In this document: positions 16,749-28,535 of the stretch, in pieces
How positions within the stretch are numbered: the stretch's first letter is position 1
Layout: every line of letters begins with the position of its first letter
NCBI RefSeq assembly: GCF_002288825.1
Contig: NZ_NSLI01000005.1
Coordinates: forward strand, 275,901-339,900
Origin: Sphingomonas lenta
GTDB lineage: Bacteria > Pseudomonadota > Alphaproteobacteria > Sphingomonadales > Sphingomonadaceae
DNA: 64,000 bases
Direction: 5' to 3'
Position numbers and translations under genes: made by a program
The notes under the pieces: generated by a model
Told to the model about the DNA's origin: nothing
The model's input: only the letters and a program-made list of their open reading frames with translations
Databases searched by the model: none

Positions 16749-17866
16749 AGCATCACCAAATGGTCGCGATGCACCAGCGCCGAACGCGGCGCGTAGCCCA
16801 GCAGTTCTCCTTGCGCTTCGTTGCGGACGCCCGCGATGCGCGCCGCCTCGCCTGAGTCGTAGGCGACGAGGCCGCGCGCGATCGGGCCGGCGGGCGCGAC
16901 CACCTCGACCACGTCGCCGCGCCGGAACGCGCCCTCGACCTGGAAGACGCCGGCCGCGAGCAGGCTGCGCCCGGCGGCGAGCGCGGCGGCCGCGCCCTCG
17001 TCCACGTGGATGCGCCCCTTCGCGGCGAGCCCGCCCGCGAGCCACGCCTTGCGGCGGGGCGGCGCGCTCGGCGCGACGAAGACGGTGCCGCGCCCGGTCT
17101 CGGCGAAGCGGCGGAGCGGGTGGTCGATCTTGCCCGACACGATCGCGAGGTCCGCGCCCGCCAGCCCCGCGATCCGCGCCGCCTGAAGCTTCGCCGCCAT
17201 GCCGCCCGTGCCCAGGCCCGAGCCGCTGCGCGCGTCGCCCAGCGCCATGATGCGCTCGTCTAGCTCCTCGACCGTCTCGACCAGCGTCGCCGCCGGGTCC
17301 ACCGTGGGATCGGCGGTGTAGAGCCCGTCCACGTCGGACAGCAGCACGACGCCGCCCGCGCCCGCCGCCTGCGCTACGCGCGCCGCGAGCCGGTCGTTAT
17401 CGCCGAAGCGGATTTCGGCGGTGGCGACGCTGTCGTTCTCGTTGAGCACCGGGACAGCGCCCAGCGCGAGCAGCCGGTCGAGCGTCGCGGACGCGTTCAG
17501 GTAGCGGCGGCGGTCCTCCAGATCGTCGAGCGTCAGGAGCATCTGCGCCGCGCGCATACCCCGCTCACCGAGCAGTTCTTCGTACAATCGGGCGAGCATG
17601 ATCTGGCCCACCGCCGCGGCCGCCTGCGCGTCGTCCAGGCTCGCGCGGCCACCGCCGGGCAGTGCCAGCGTCCGCGCGCCGAGCGCGATCGCGCCCGACG
17701 AGACGATTACCACCTGCTGCCCCGCCGCGCGGCGTTCGACCACGTCGTCGAGAAGCGTCGCCAGCCACTCGCGCCGCGGCGTGCCGTCGGGCCGCACCAG
17801 CAACGAGGAGCCGATCTTGACGACGAGGCGCTTGGCTTGAGGCGGCGCGAACCGTTCGATCCTCAT
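16745..17866 (-). CDS. proB: glutamate 5-kinase with PUA domain
   Basis: This 373-residue kinase starts proline synthesis by phosphorylating glutamate. The amino-acid kinase domain shows [39 protein letters not shown] and [16 protein letters not shown]-terminal PUA domain starts near residue 280. ATG 17866 overlaps the leuB stop by four bases, and its own stop overlaps the proA GTG. Coupling to leu genes rather than to obg or rpm genes is uncommon in my experience of bacterial gene order. Confidence 0.95.
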   Translation of the reverse strand: MRIERFAPPQAKRLVVKIGSSLLVRPDGTPRREWLATLLDDVVERRAAGQQVVIVSSGAIALGARTLALPGGGRASLDDAQAAAAVGQIMLARLYEELLGERGMRAAQMLLTLDDLEDRRRYLNASATLDRLLALGAVPVLNENDSVATAEIRFGDNDRLAARVAQAAGAGGVVLLSDVDGLYTADPTVDPAATLVETVEELDERIMALGDARSGSGLGTGGMAAKLQAARIAGLAGADLAIVSGKIDHPLRRFAETGRGTVFVAPSAPPRRKAWLAGGLAAKGRIHVDEGAAAALAAGRSLLAAGVFQVEGAFRRGDVVEVVAPAGPIARGLVAYDSGEAARIAGVRNEAQGELLGYAPRSALVHRDHLVML

Positions 17867-18942
17867 AGGCCGAGTTCGCGGACCACCGCATCCGCCATCT
17901 CCCGCGTGCCCACCGTCGGCAGGTCCGGCGCGGCTAGGTCGGGCGTGCGGACGCGGGCGAGCGCGGCTTCGCAGGCGCGCTCGACGCGGGTCGCCGGCTC
18001 CTCCAGCCCGAGCGACCAGCGCAGCAGCATGGCCAGGCTGAGGATCTGCGCGATTGGGTTCGCGACGCCCCGGCCCGCGATGTCGGGCGCGGAGCCGTGG
18101 ATCGGCTCATACAGCGCAGGCCGGCGACCGTCGGCGTCGACGGGGCCGAGCGTCGCGGAGGGCAGGAGCCCCAGGCTGCCGGTGCACATGGAGGCGAGGT
18201 CTGACAGAATGTCGCCGAACAAATTGCCGGTGACGACCACGTCGAACTGCTTAGGCGCACGCACGATCTGCATGGCGCAGTTGTCGGCGTAGAGATGATC
18301 GAGCGCGACGTCGGTGAAGTCGCGGTCGCGGACCGCCTGGACGGTGCGGCGCCACAGAAGGCCGCTCTCCATGACGTTGGCCTTGTCGACGCTCGTCACC
18401 CGACCCTGGCGGCGGCGAGCGAGGTCGAGGGCGACGCGCGCGACGCGCTCGATCTCCGGCGTGGAATAGACCTCCGTGTTGACGCCGCGCTCCGTCCCGT
18501 CGGGCAGCCGCTCGATGCCGCGCGGCTCGCCGAAATAGACGCCGCCCGTCGACTCGCGCACGATCATCAGGTCAAGGCCGCGCACCAGCTCCGGCTTGAG
18601 CGACGACGCGTCGGCGAGCCGGTCGAAGACGCGGGCCGGACGCAAATTGGCGAACAGGTCGAGGTGCTTGCGCAATCCGATGATCGCCGCCTCGGGGCGA
18701 AGGTCGTAGGCGACGCCGTCCCACTTGGGGCCGCCGACCGCGCCGAACAACACGGCGTCGGCCGCGTGCGCCTTGGCGAGCACGCGGTCAGGCAGCGGCG
18801 TCCCTTCCGCGTCGTACGCCGCGCCGCCGACCAGGTCGTGGTCGAGCTCGACGGACAAGCCGAGCGCGTCGAAGACGGTGAGCGCGGCCGCCATCACCTC
18901 CGGGCCGATGCCGTCGCCCGGCAGCACGAGGATGCGCGTCAT
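17863..18942 (-). CDS. leuB: 3-isopropylmalate dehydrogenase
   Basis: This 359-residue NAD-dependent enzyme carries out the third step of leucine synthesis. It shows [11 protein letters not shown] at the N-terminus, [15 protein letters not shown], the catalytic lysine in [11 protein letters not shown], and the NAD-binding [12 protein letters not shown] region. ATG 18942 overlaps the leuD stop by four bases; the long in-frame extension upstream is a shadow of leuD. Length is normal for the family. Confidence 0.96.
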   Translation of the reverse strand: MTRILVLPGDGIGPEVMAAALTVFDALGLSVELDHDLVGGAAYDAEGTPLPDRVLAKAHAADAVLFGAVGGPKWDGVAYDLRPEAAIIGLRKHLDLFANLRPARVFDRLADASSLKPELVRGLDLMIVRESTGGVYFGEPRGIERLPDGTERGVNTEVYSTPEIERVARVALDLARRRQGRVTSVDKANVMESGLLWRRTVQAVRDRDFTDVALDHLYADNCAMQIVRAPKQFDVVVTGNLFGDILSDLASMCTGSLGLLPSATLGPVDADGRRPALYEPIHGSAPDIAGRGVANPIAQILSLAMLLRWSLGLEEPATRVERACEAALARVRTPDLAAPDLPTVGTREMADAVVRELGL

Positions 18943-19520
18943 AAGCCCCAAGCGGGCCGGCGCGCCTCGAACGCCTCGATCGCGGGGACGTGGCGGAGCG
19001 TGACGCCGATATCGTCGAGCCCTTCGAGCAGCATCTCGCGGCGGAGCGGGTCGATTGCGAAGGGGAACGCCTCGCCGTTGGGCCGCACGACGATCTGGCG
19101 CTCGAGATCGACATGGAGGCGGGCGTTGGGGCCGAGCTCCGCATCGGCCGTCAGCGCCTCGCACGCGGCGGCGGGCAGCGCCACGGGCAGCACGCCGTTC
19201 TTGAGCGCGTTGTTCTGGAAGATGTCGGCGAAGCTGGGCGCGATCACACAGCGTATGCCATAGTCGATGAGCGCCCAGCTCGCATGCTCGCGCGACGAGC
19301 CGCAGCCGACGTTCTCGCCCGCGATCAGGATCTGCGCACCCGCATATTCGGGCCGGTTGAGCACGAAGTCGGGGTCGCGGCGGAGGTCCGCGAAGAGGTG
19401 CCGGCCGAGCCCCGTGCGCTTGATCGTTTTGAGGAAGCGCGCGGGGATGATCTGGTCGGTGTCGACGTTCGCGGCGCGCAAGGGCACCGCGACGCCAGTC
19501 AGCGTGGTGAAGGGGGTCAT
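18939..19520 (-). CDS. leuD: 3-isopropylmalate dehydratase small subunit
   Basis: This 193-residue swivel-domain subunit works with LeuC to isomerise 2-isopropylmalate. Family marks are [14 protein letters not shown] near residue 18 and [17 protein letters not shown] near residue 70, followed by [17 protein letters not shown] 19520 overlaps the leuC stop by four bases, which gives the expected stoichiometric translation coupling of the two subunits. Confidence 0.95.
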   Translation of the reverse strand: MTPFTTLTGVAVPLRAANVDTDQIIPARFLKTIKRTGLGRHLFADLRRDPDFVLNRPEYAGAQILIAGENVGCGSSREHASWALIDYGIRCVIAPSFADIFQNNALKNGVLPVALPAAACEALTADAELGPNARLHVDLERQIVVRPNGEAFPFAIDPLRREMLLEGLDDIGVTLRHVPAIEAFEARRPAWGL

Positions 19521-20926
19521 GCCGCGTCCTCCAGTTCGGCCGGGTCCACAAAGCGGCCCGCGACCGCGGCGGCGGCGGCGAGCGCAGGGGAGACGAGGTG
19601 CGTCCGCCCGCCCGGCCCCTGGCGGCCCTCGAAGTTGCGGTTGGACGTGGAGGCGCAGCGCTGGCCGGGCCCCAGCTTGTCGGGGTTCATGCCGAGGCAC
19701 ATGGAGCAGCCCGCGTCGCGCCACTCGAAACCCGCTTGCGTCAGGATGCGGGCCAGCCCTTCCTCCTCCGCCTGGCGCTTCACCAGGCCGGAGCCGGGGA
19801 CGACCAGCGCGCGCACGCCGTCCGCGACGCGGCGGCCCCGCGCGACGCGAGCGGCCTCGCGGATGTCCTCGATGCGGGCGTTGGTGCACGAGCCGATGAA
19901 CACGGCGTCCACGGGCGTGTCGGCGAGCCGCTGGCCGGGGGCGAGGCCCATATAGTCGAGCGCGCGGCGTATCTGCGCGGCGGTGACCTCGTCGGGCACG
20001 CTCGCCGGGTCGGGCGCGGCGCCGTTGATCGGAACCGCCGCCTCGGGGCTAGTGCCCCAGGTGACCATGGGACGGACCGCTGCGGCGTCGATCTCCAGCT
20101 CGCGGTCGAACGCCGCGTCTGGGTCGCTGGGCAGCGTGCGCCAATAGGCGACCGCGGCGTCCCAGTCGGCACCCTTCGGCGCGTACGGGCGGCCGCGGCA
20201 GTAGGCGAAGGTCGTCTCGTCGGGCGCGATCATTCCGGCGCGCGCGCCGGCCTCGATGGCGAGGTTGCACAGCGTCATGCGCCCGGCCATGTTCAGCGCT
20301 TCCACCGCCTCGCCGGCATATTCGAGCGCGTGGCCCGTCGCGCCCGCCGTGCCGATCCGCGCGATGATTGCGAGCGCCAGGTCCTTGGCCGATACGCCGG
20401 GGCGGAGGCAGCCGCGGCACGTCACGCGCATCGTCTTGGCGCGACGCTGGAGCAGCGTCTGGGTGGCGAGGACGTGCTCGACCTCCGAGGTGCCGATGCC
20501 GAAGGCGAGCGCGCCGAACGCGCCGTGCGTCGAAGTGTGGCTGTCGCCGCAGACGATCGTCAGACCGGGCAGACTCAAGCCCTGCTCGGGGCCGACGACG
20601 TGGACGATGCCCTGCCGCTCGTCGGTGAGGGGGATATAGGGCACGCCGAACTCGCGGACATTCTCCTCAAGCGTGGCGAGCTGGAGCGCGCTCTTCGGCT
20701 CGGCGACCGGCTCTCCGCGCCCGGTGGTCGGGACGTTATGGTCGGGGACTGCGAAGGTCAGGTCTGGACGGCGCACGCGCCTGCCGGCGGCGCGCAGGCC
20801 CTCGAACGCCTGAGGGCTCGTCACTTCGTGGACGAGGTGGCGGTCGATGTAGAGGACCGCGGTGCCGTCGGGCAGCGTGTCGACAACGTGCGCGTCGAAC
20901 AGCTTATCGTAGAGCGTCCGGGGCAT
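19517..20926 (-). CDS. leuC: 3-isopropylmalate dehydratase large subunit
   Basis: This 469-residue aconitase-family subunit carries the [4Fe-4S] cluster ligands in [10 protein letters not shown] and [10 protein letters not shown], plus [23 protein letters not shown] 20926 gives [15 protein letters not shown], the usual family start, and overlaps the leuA stop by one base (TGATG). A GTG one codon earlier is also possible. It forms a heterodimer with LeuD encoded next. Confidence 0.95.
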   Translation of the reverse strand: MPRTLYDKLFDAHVVDTLPDGTAVLYIDRHLVHEVTSPQAFEGLRAAGRRVRRPDLTFAVPDHNVPTTGRGEPVAEPKSALQLATLEENVREFGVPYIPLTDERQGIVHVVGPEQGLSLPGLTIVCGDSHTSTHGAFGALAFGIGTSEVEHVLATQTLLQRRAKTMRVTCRGCLRPGVSAKDLALAIIARIGTAGATGHALEYAGEAVEALNMAGRMTLCNLAIEAGARAGMIAPDETTFAYCRGRPYAPKGADWDAAVAYWRTLPSDPDAAFDRELEIDAAAVRPMVTWGTSPEAAVPINGAAPDPASVPDEVTAAQIRRALDYMGLAPGQRLADTPVDAVFIGSCTNARIEDIREAARVARGRRVADGVRALVVPGSGLVKRQAEEEGLARILTQAGFEWRDAGCSMCLGMNPDKLGPGQRCASTSNRNFEGRQGPGGRTHLVSPALAAAAAVAGRFVDPAELEDAA

Positions 20927-22515
20927 CACGCGTTCACCACTCCGGCCTGAGTTGGGGGCGGGGCCTGACGCTCGCGCTTCACGAGCAGCTTGTTGAGCGC
21001 GTGCACATAGGCGCGCACCGCCGAGACTACGGTGTCGGTGTCCGCGCCTTGGCCGTCGACCGAGCGGCCGTCCTCCTCCAGGCGCACGGTGGTACGCGCC
21101 TGCGCGTCCGACCCGCCAGTGATCGCGCCCACCGAGTAGAGCGTGAGCTCGGCCGCGTGCGGGCAGACCGCGCGCACCGCGTTGAAGCTGGCGTCCACCG
21201 GGCCGTCGCCGGTGGCGGTCGCGGCCTTGCGCTCGCCGTCGACCATCAGCTCGACCTCGGCGCGCGCCGGGCCGCGGCTGCTCGACGAGACGGCGATCTC
21301 GACGAACCGGATTCGCTCATGGTCGCGGACCACCTCGTCGTCCACGAGCGCGACCAGGTCCTCCTCGAACACGACCTTCTTGCGGTCGGCCAGCTCCTTG
21401 AAGCGGCGGAACGCGTCGGTCAGGCGGTTGTCGCCGATGTCGCCATAGCCGAGCTCGGCGAGCTTGGCGCGGAAGGCGGCGCGGCCGGAATGCTTGCCGA
21501 GCACCAGGTTGGAGCGCGTCCAGCCGACGCTCTCCGGCGTCATGATCTCGTAGCTCCGCTTGTCCTTGAGCATGCCGTCCTGGTGGATGCCGCTCTCGTG
21601 CGCGAAGGCGTTGCGGCCGACGATCGCCTTGTTGGGCTGGACGTCGAAGCCGGTCACGGTGGCGAGCAGGCGCGAGGTCCTGACGATCTCCTCCGTACGG
21701 ATGCCGTTCGAGTAGGGGTTGGCGTCGGGGCGCGTGCGGATCGCCATCACCACCTCCTCCAAGGCGGCGTTGCCCGCGCGCTCGCCGATGCCGTTCACCG
21801 TGCATTCGATCTGGCGCGCGCCGGCGGCGACGGCCGCCAGCGCGTTGGCGACGGCGAGCCCCAGGTCGTTATGGTTGTGCGTCGACAGGATCACGCCGTC
21901 GGCGTCGGGCACGTTCCCGCGCACGTCGGCGAACATGCGCGCCATGTCCTCCGGCGTAGCGTAGCCGACGGTGTCGGGCAGGTTGATCGTGGTCGCGCCC
22001 GCCCGGATCGCGCGCTCGACGGCGCGGCGGAGGAACTCGGGCTCGGTGCGCGTGGCGTCCTCCGCGGACCATTCCACGTCGTCCGTCATGTCGCGCGCGA
22101 GCGACACGGAAGCGGTGATCGCGTCGAGCACCGCGTCCGGCGTCATGCGCAACTTGTGCTCCATATGGAGCGGGCTCGTCGAGATGAAGGTGTGGATGCG
22201 CCGCCGTTCGGCGGGGCGCACCGCCTGGCCGGCGCGGGTGATGTCGTCGCGGGCGGCGCGGGCGAGGGCGCAGATCACGGGGCCCCGCACCTCGCTCGCG
22301 ATCGTGTGGACGGCGGCGAAGTCGTCGGGCGAGGCGACGGGGAAGCCCGCCTCCATAACGTCGACGCCCAGGCTCGCCAGCGCGTGCGCCATGCGGAGCT
22401 TCTCGGCGGCGGTCATAGAGAAGCCGGGCGACTGCTCGCCGTCGCGCAAGGTGGTGTCGAAGATGATGACGCGGTCGGGCGCGACGCGGCCGAAGCTCGG
22501 GTGGTGCACGGTCAT
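20926..22515 (-). CDS. leuA: 2-isopropylmalate synthase
   Basis: This 529-residue enzyme commits 2-ketoisovalerate to leucine by condensation with acetyl-CoA. The TIM barrel shows [16 protein letters not shown] near residue 20 and the metal-binding HNHNDLGLA near residue 205; a C-terminal regulatory (LeuA dimer) domain follows from about residue 390 and would give leucine feedback inhibition. It is the first structural gene of the leu-pro operon and lies 80 bases after the stop of a Leu/Ile/Val-rich leader peptide, behind a hairpin and T-tract. Confidence 0.96.
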   Translation of the reverse strand: MTVHHPSFGRVAPDRVIIFDTTLRDGEQSPGFSMTAAEKLRMAHALASLGVDVMEAGFPVASPDDFAAVHTIASEVRGPVICALARAARDDITRAGQAVRPAERRRIHTFISTSPLHMEHKLRMTPDAVLDAITASVSLARDMTDDVEWSAEDATRTEPEFLRRAVERAIRAGATTINLPDTVGYATPEDMARMFADVRGNVPDADGVILSTHNHNDLGLAVANALAAVAAGARQIECTVNGIGERAGNAALEEVVMAIRTRPDANPYSNGIRTEEIVRTSRLLATVTGFDVQPNKAIVGRNAFAHESGIHQDGMLKDKRSYEIMTPESVGWTRSNLVLGKHSGRAAFRAKLAELGYGDIGDNRLTDAFRRFKELADRKKVVFEEDLVALVDDEVVRDHERIRFVEIAVSSSSRGPARAEVELMVDGERKAATATGDGPVDASFNAVRAVCPHAAELTLYSVGAITGGSDAQARTTVRLEEDGRSVDGQGADTDTVVSAVRAYVHALNKLLVKRERQAPPPTQAGVVNA

Positions 22516-22534
22516 GAAAACTGCTCGCGTTGTG

Positions 22535-22564
22535 AAAAGGCCGGCTGGTCTCCCCTGCGCGGCC
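22535..22564 (-). terminator. leuA attenuator terminator
   Basis: On the minus strand GGCCG (22564-22560) pairs with CGGCC (22543-22539) and TTTT follows at 22538-22535, 19 bases before leuA. An alternative stem upstream (CCCTG-a-CGC with GCG-CAGGG) uses part of the same segment and could act as the antiterminator. The stem is short, with a 16-base loop, so the case rests on the leader peptide as much as on the hairpin. Confidence 0.6.
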
Positions 22565-22595
22565 CGCGAGCCCCAGCGTCAGGGCGCGATGCCGC

Positions 22596-22640
22596 TCAGG
22601 GGCGGATAAGTCGCAGGAGCGGAGCCGGAACGCGGATCAT
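22596..22640 (-). CDS. leuL: leu operon leader peptide
   Basis: The 14-codon reading frame encodes MIRVPAPLLRLIRP and then TGA. Six of its 14 residues are Leu, Ile or Val. An in-frame TAG three codons before the ATG fixes this start. The frame ends 32 bases ahead of an attenuator-type hairpin and 80 bases before leuA. This is the classic layout of ribosome-mediated attenuation: stalling at leucine codons when leucine is scarce would favour the antiterminator. No Shine-Dalgarno sequence precedes the ATG, and the predicted promoter places the transcript start at or next to it, so translation is probably leaderless. Confidence 0.75.
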   Translation of the reverse strand: MIRVPAPLLRLIRP

Positions 22641-22647
22641 GGCGCGC

Positions 22648-22675
22648 TACATACATCAAGACGTCCGCTTGGCAA
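22648..22675 (-). promoter_or_regulatory. promoter of the leu-pro operon
   Basis: On the minus strand TTGCCA (22675-22670) and TATGTA (22653-22648) are separated by 16 bases. Transcription would begin about seven bases further on, at or beside the leuL ATG (22640). Confidence 0.5.
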
Positions 22676-22776
22676 CAGAGTTTCCGAACGTAAGTCTCAG
22701 ATGAAACTAAGTATGTGCCTAAGGCGTATAGAAAGTAGGGTTGTTTCAGCGGTGCGGTTCGGCGCATAGGGGCGAT

Positions 22777-24633
22777 ATGCCCGCGCTACGATCCCGCACG
22801 ACCACCCACGGCCGCAACATGGCGGGCGCGCGCGGCCTCTGGCGCGCGACGGGGATGCGCGACGAGGACTTCGGCAAGCCGATCGTCGCGGTCGCCAACA
22901 GCTTCACGCAGTTCGTGCCGGGGCACGTCCACCTGAAGGACCTGGGTCAGCTCGTCGCACGCGAGATCGAGCGCGCGGGCGGCGTCGCCAAGGAGTTCAA
23001 CACCATCGCGGTTGACGACGGCATCGCCATGGGTCACGCGGGCATGCTCTACAGCCTGCCGTCGCGCGAGCTGATCGCCGACAGCGTCGAGTATATGGCC
23101 AACGCCCATTGCGCCGACGCGCTGGTGTGCATCTCCAACTGCGACAAGATCACGCCGGGCATGCTCATGGCGGCGCTCCGGCTCAACATCCCCGCCGTGT
23201 TCGTCTCCGGCGGGCCGATGGAGGCGGGCAAAGTCGTGCTCCGGGGCAAAACGCACGCGCTCGACCTGGTCGACGCGATGGTCGCGGCCGCGGACGACGC
23301 GGTCGCCGAGGAGGAGGTGCAGGCGATCGAGCGCGCCGCCTGCCCGACCTGCGGGTCGTGCTCGGGCATGTTCACCGCCAATTCGATGAACTGCCTGACC
23401 GAGGCGCTGGGGCTGTCGCTGCCCGGCAACGGATCGGTGCTGGCGACGCACGCCGACCGCGAGATGCTGTTCCGCGAGGCGGGGCGGCTCGTGGTCGATC
23501 TCTGCGAGCGCTGGTACGCGCGCGACGACGCGGCCGCGCTGCCGCGCTCGATCGCGACGTTCGAAGCGTTCGAGAACGCGATGACGCTCGACATCGCGAT
23601 GGGCGGGTCGACCAACACCGTGCTTCACCTGCTCGCCGCCGCGCACGAGGCGGGCGTGGACTTCACCATGGGCGACATCGACCGGCTGTCCAGGCGGGTG
23701 CCCGTGCTGTGCAAGGTCGCGCCTGCGAAGAGCGACGTGCACATGGAGGATGTCCACCGCGCGGGCGGCGTCATGGCGATCCTGGGCGAGCTCGACCGCG
23801 GCGGCCTGATTTGTGACCAGGTGCCGACCGTGCACGCGGGCAGCATGGGCGAGGCGATCCGTCGCTGGGACGTGCGACAGACGAACAGCGAGGCGGTGGC
23901 CGAGCTCTATCGCGCGGCGCCCGGCGGCGTGCCGACGCAGACGGCGTTCTCGCAATCGCGGCGCTGGGCGGAGCTCGACCTAGACCGCGAGGCCGGCGTG
24001 ATCCGCAGCGTCGAGCACCCGTTTTCAGAGGATGGCGGGCTCGCGGTTCTGACGGGCAACCTCGCCGCCGACGGCTCTATCGTGAAGACCGCGGGGGTGG
24101 ACGAGTCGATCCTGCGCTTCGCCGGTCCGGCGCGCGTATTCGAGAGCCAGGACGCGGCGGTGACCGGCATCCTGACCGGCCAGGTGGTCGCGGGCGAGGT
24201 GGTCGTCATCCGCTACGAAGGCCCGCGCGGCGGGCCGGGGATGCAGGAGATGCTCTACCCGACCAGCTACCTGAAGGCGCGCGGCCTGGGCGCGGCCTGC
24301 GCGCTGGTGACCGACGGTCGTTTTTCCGGCGGCACGTCCGGCCTGTCGATCGGCCACGTCTCGCCCGAGGCGGCGGAGGGCGGCGCGATCGCGCTGGTCG
24401 AGACGGGCGACCTGGTCGAGATCGACATCCCCGGTCGCTCGATCCGGCTCGTCGTTCCCGACGCGGAGCTCGATCGGCGACGCGCGGCGCAGCAGGCGAG
24501 GGGCCCCGCCGCCTACACGCCCGCCAAGCGCGACCGCGCGGTGCCGCCCTCGCTCCAGGCCTACGCCGCCATGACGACCAGCGCGGCCCGCGGCGCGGTG
24601 CGCGACGTGGGGCAGCTTCAACGGCGGCCCTAA
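22777..24633 (+). CDS. ilvD: dihydroxy-acid dehydratase
   Basis: This 618-residue Fe-S enzyme dehydrates dihydroxy acids in valine, isoleucine and leucine synthesis. The N-terminus ([20 protein letters not shown]) and cluster-ligand segments [10 protein letters not shown] and [20 protein letters not shown] match Escherichia coli IlvD closely. ATG 22777 is chosen for that match; an in-frame TTG at 22741 lacks support. It is transcribed away from the leu operon and is separated from ilvB by 328 bases with an inverted-repeat element and an attenuator. It also belongs to the family of xylonate dehydratases, but its strong IlvD likeness argues against that role. Confidence 0.96.
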   Translation: MPALRSRTTTHGRNMAGARGLWRATGMRDEDFGKPIVAVANSFTQFVPGHVHLKDLGQLVAREIERAGGVAKEFNTIAVDDGIAMGHAGMLYSLPSRELIADSVEYMANAHCADALVCISNCDKITPGMLMAALRLNIPAVFVSGGPMEAGKVVLRGKTHALDLVDAMVAAADDAVAEEEVQAIERAACPTCGSCSGMFTANSMNCLTEALGLSLPGNGSVLATHADREMLFREAGRLVVDLCERWYARDDAAALPRSIATFEAFENAMTLDIAMGGSTNTVLHLLAAAHEAGVDFTMGDIDRLSRRVPVLCKVAPAKSDVHMEDVHRAGGVMAILGELDRGGLICDQVPTVHAGSMGEAIRRWDVRQTNSEAVAELYRAAPGGVPTQTAFSQSRRWAELDLDREAGVIRSVEHPFSEDGGLAVLTGNLAADGSIVKTAGVDESILRFAGPARVFESQDAAVTGILTGQVVAGEVVVIRYEGPRGGPGMQEMLYPTSYLKARGLGAACALVTDGRFSGGTSGLSIGHVSPEAAEGGAIALVETGDLVEIDIPGRSIRLVVPDAELDRRRAAQQARGPAAYTPAKRDRAVPPSLQAYAAMTTSAARGAVRDVGQLQRRP

Positions 24634-24640
24634 GCGCTCC

Positions 24641-24776
24641 TCGTCACCCCGGACTTGTTCCGGGGTCCATCGCCGCCCAGGCGAACCGCCTATGGGCGTA
24701 GAATGAGCGGCGGTGCACGCCCTCGTACGGGGATGCGCGCAGGACGATGGACCCCGGAACAAGTCCGGGGTGACGA
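24641..24776. repeat. 136-bp element with 32-bp perfect terminal inverted repeats
   Basis: The arms 24641-24672 and 24745-24776 are exact reverse complements and enclose 72 bases. Each arm is itself nearly palindromic around CCCCGGACTTGTTCCGGGG. It begins eight bases after the ilvD stop and ends before the ilvB promoter, so it may also end ilvD transcription. From memory, arms of this kind are dispersed in many sphingomonad genomes. A small non-autonomous mobile element or a structured intergenic repeat are both possible. No transposase is nearby. Confidence 0.8.
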
Positions 24777-24793
24777 AGAAAGAAGAAGCAGGG

Positions 24794-24821
24794 TTGACCT
24801 GCTAAACTCGACGTGTAATTG
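24794..24821 (+). promoter_or_regulatory. putative ilvB operon promoter
   Basis: TTGACC (24794-24799) is followed after 16 bases by TAATTG (24816-24821), or after 14 by TGTAAT. A start near 24828 would leave about 20 bases before the leader peptide with its AGGA ribosome site. The -10 match is weak. Confidence 0.4.
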
Positions 24822-24849
24822 CGTTTCCAGCACTGGACAGGAAACAATC

Positions 24850-24894
24850 TTGCGCACTCTTCTCGTAATTACCGGAGCGGCCCCCGACGAGTGA
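24850..24894 (+). CDS. ilvBN operon leader peptide
   Basis: The 14-codon frame from TTG 24850 to TGA encodes MRTLLVITGAAPDE, with consecutive Leu-Leu-Val-Ile codons. AGGA lies seven bases ahead of the TTG. A strong terminator hairpin with a T-tract starts 34 bases after the stop. GGAGC inside the leader (24874-24878) is complementary to GCTCC of the terminator's first arm and could take part in an antiterminator. Ribosome-mediated attenuation by branched-chain amino acids is the likely role. The non-ATG start is the weak point. Confidence 0.65.
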   Translation: MRTLLVITGAAPDE

Positions 24895-24927
24895 TCTCCT
24901 GATCACCCGGACGGCGGTCGCGATACA

Positions 24928-24948
24928 GGCTCCTTCGGGAGCCTTTTT
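24928..24948 (+). terminator. ilvB attenuator terminator
   Basis: GGCTCC-TTCG-GGAGCC is a perfect 6-base-pair stem with a stable tetraloop, followed at once by TTTTT (24944-24948). It stands 13 bases before the chosen ilvB start and after a branched-chain leader peptide, so it is read as an attenuator rather than an end-of-operon terminator. Confidence 0.88.
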
Positions 24949-24961
24949 CTTGGCCCGCGAA

Positions 24962-26772
24962 ATGGACCCGACGATGCACCTCGCCCCCCTGACCAAAACC
25001 GACGCCGCAGCCCCACCGATCACCGGCGCCGAGATCGTCGTGCGCGCTCTCCTCGACGCAGGCGTGGACACGGTGTTCGGCTATCCGGGCGGCGCGGTGC
25101 TGCCGATCTACGACGCGCTGTTCCACGAGCCGCGCCTGCGCCACGTGCTGGTCCGCCACGAGCAGGGCGCGACGCACGCGGCGGAGGGCTATGCCCGCTC
25201 GACGGGCAAGCCCGGCGTGGTGCTGGTGACGAGCGGGCCGGGTGCCACCAACGCGGTCACCGGCATCGTTGACGCGCTGATGGACTCGATCCCGATGGTG
25301 GTGCTGACGGGGCAGGTGCCCACGCACCTGATCGGCTCCGACGCGTTCCAGGAGTGCGACACGGTCGGTATCACGCGCTCCTGCACCAAGCACAACATGC
25401 TGGTGCGCCGCACCGAGGACCTCGCCCCCGCGCTGCACGAGGCGTTCCACATCGCCACCAGCGGCCGGCCGGGCCCGGTGCTCGTCGACATACCCAAGGA
25501 TGTGCAGTTCGGCCAAGCGAGCTACGCCGGGCCGAGCGCCGACCACGGCCGCCGCTACCGTCCGCGCGTCGAGCCCGACCGCGCCGCCATCATCCGCGCC
25601 GTCGAGCTGATCGCCGCCGCCGAACGCCCCGTCTTCTACACGGGCGGCGGCGTCATCAACGCCGGGCCGGACGCCGCGCAGGCGCTGACCGCTCTGGCCC
25701 GCGCCGTCGGCGCCCCCGTCACCTCCACGCTGATGGGCCTGGGCGCGTTTCCGGCGAGCGACCCGCAATGGCTCGGCATGCTCGGCATGCACGGGTCGTA
25801 CGAGGCGAACCACGCCATGCACGACTGCGACGTGATGGTGTGCGTCGGCGCGCGTTTCGACGACCGGGTGACGGGGCGCGTCGACGCCTTTTCACCCGGG
25901 TCCAAGAAGATCCACATCGACATCGACCCGAGCTCGATCGGCAAGATCGTGCCCGCGGAGATCGGCATCGTCGCCGACGCGGGGCGCGCGCTCCAGGCGA
26001 TGCTGGAGGTCTGGCGCGCGCGGCCGCGCTGCAACCAGGCGGCGCAGATCGCGGACTGGTGGAAGCGGATCGACGGCTGGCGCGCGCGGCGCTGCTTCAG
26101 CTACGCGCCGTCAGCCGACCGCATCAAACCGCAATACGCGATCGAGCGTCTGGAGGCGCTGACCCGCGGGCGCGACCGCTACATCACGACGGAGGTCGGC
26201 CAGCATCAGATGTGGGCGGCGCAGTTCCTCCGGTTCGACGAGCCTAACCGCTGGATGACCTCGGGCGGGCTCGGCACGATGGGCTACGGCCTCCCCGCCG
26301 CGATCGGCGTCCAGCTCGCGCATCCGGACGCGCTCGTCATCGACGTGGCCGGCGAGGCGTCGATCCAGATGTGCATCCAGGAGCTCTCGACAGCCGTGCA
26401 GTACCGCGCGCCCGTCAAGGTGATGATCCTCAACAACGAGTGGATGGGCATGGTCCGCCAATGGCAGCAGCTGCTCCACGGCGAGCGCTACGCCCACAGC
26501 TATTCGGAGAGCCTGCCCGACTTCGTCAAGCTCGCCGAGGCGTATGGCGCGACGGGCCTGCGCGTCGACCACCCGGACGCGCTCGACGCCGCCATCCGCG
26601 CGATGATCGACACGCCCGGCCCCGTGCTGCTCGACTGCCGCGTGGTGAAGGACGAGAACTGCTTCCCCATGATCCCGTCGGGCCGCGCGCACAACGACAT
26701 GCTCTTGGGCGACGTGGCGGCGGCGGAGGATATCGGCACGGTGATCGACGACGCCGGGCGGCGGCTCGTCTG

Positions 26773-26773
<1 letters not shown>
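24962..26773 (+). CDS. ilvB: acetolactate synthase large subunit
   Basis: This 603-residue ThDP-dependent enzyme condenses pyruvate with pyruvate or 2-ketobutyrate. The ThDP glutamate lies in VRHEQGATHAAEGYARSTGK; GDVAGEASIQMCIQEL-type cofactor residues are represented by IDVAGEASIQMCIQELSTA and NNEWMGM, although the usual GDG reads AGE. ATG 24962 is chosen; ATG 24974 four codons on is an alternative because neither has a strong ribosome site. Regulation by the attenuator just upstream is expected. The stop overlaps the ilvN start by one base. Confidence 0.95.
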
Positions 26774-28339
<1,566 letters not shown>

Positions 28340-28362
28340 ACGGACACGGCACATCGCACCTA

Positions 28363-28383
28363 TCCTCCCCCGACGGGGGAGGA
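28363..28383. terminator. hairpin after ilvC
   Basis: TCCTCCCCC and GGGGGAGGA form a perfect 9-base-pair stem around GAC, 23 bases after the ilvC stop. No T-tract follows. It may end the ilv transcript or be a dispersed intergenic hairpin. Confidence 0.5.
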
Positions 28384-28408
28384 ACATGTGAACTTCGCCT
28401 CTCCCGCT

Positions 28409-28425
28409 ATGCTGCCGTGCAGCAT
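28409..28425. promoter_or_regulatory. palindrome upstream of glnK
   Basis: ATGCTGC-CGT-GCAGCAT is a perfect 7+3+7 inverted repeat, 110 bases before glnK. Its place upstream of a nitrogen-regulated operon makes an activator site such as NtrC possible, but it does not match the usual NtrC consensus well. Confidence 0.35.
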
Positions 28426-28535
28426 GATCGTGTTCGCGATTGCAAAAAGCTGATGTTCGCAGTCGCACAATGCACTTGACGGTATGATGACGGTTAAGAA
28501 ACATTCCAGTCGTCAAGAATGCCGGGAGTGCACGA

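Noticed and set aside
22579..22767. 62-codon frame upstream of leuA as an alternative leader
   Set aside because: It overlaps the predicted promoter and lacks a cluster of leucine codons; the 14-codon frame fits the attenuator layout better.
22777..24633. Reading the IlvD-family gene as xylonate dehydratase xylD
   Set aside because: Its N-terminus and cluster motifs follow IlvD closely and it neighbours ilvBNC, so the missing xylD is presumably elsewhere.
24655..24894. 79-codon frame covering the inverted repeat and ilvB leader
   Set aside because: Most of it lies within the non-coding repeat; only its last 14 codons fit a leader peptide with a ribosome site.
28430..28500. Sigma-54 promoter for glnK
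   Set aside because: TTGC-like bases occur, but no GG at -24 with correct spacing to GC at -12 could be found.
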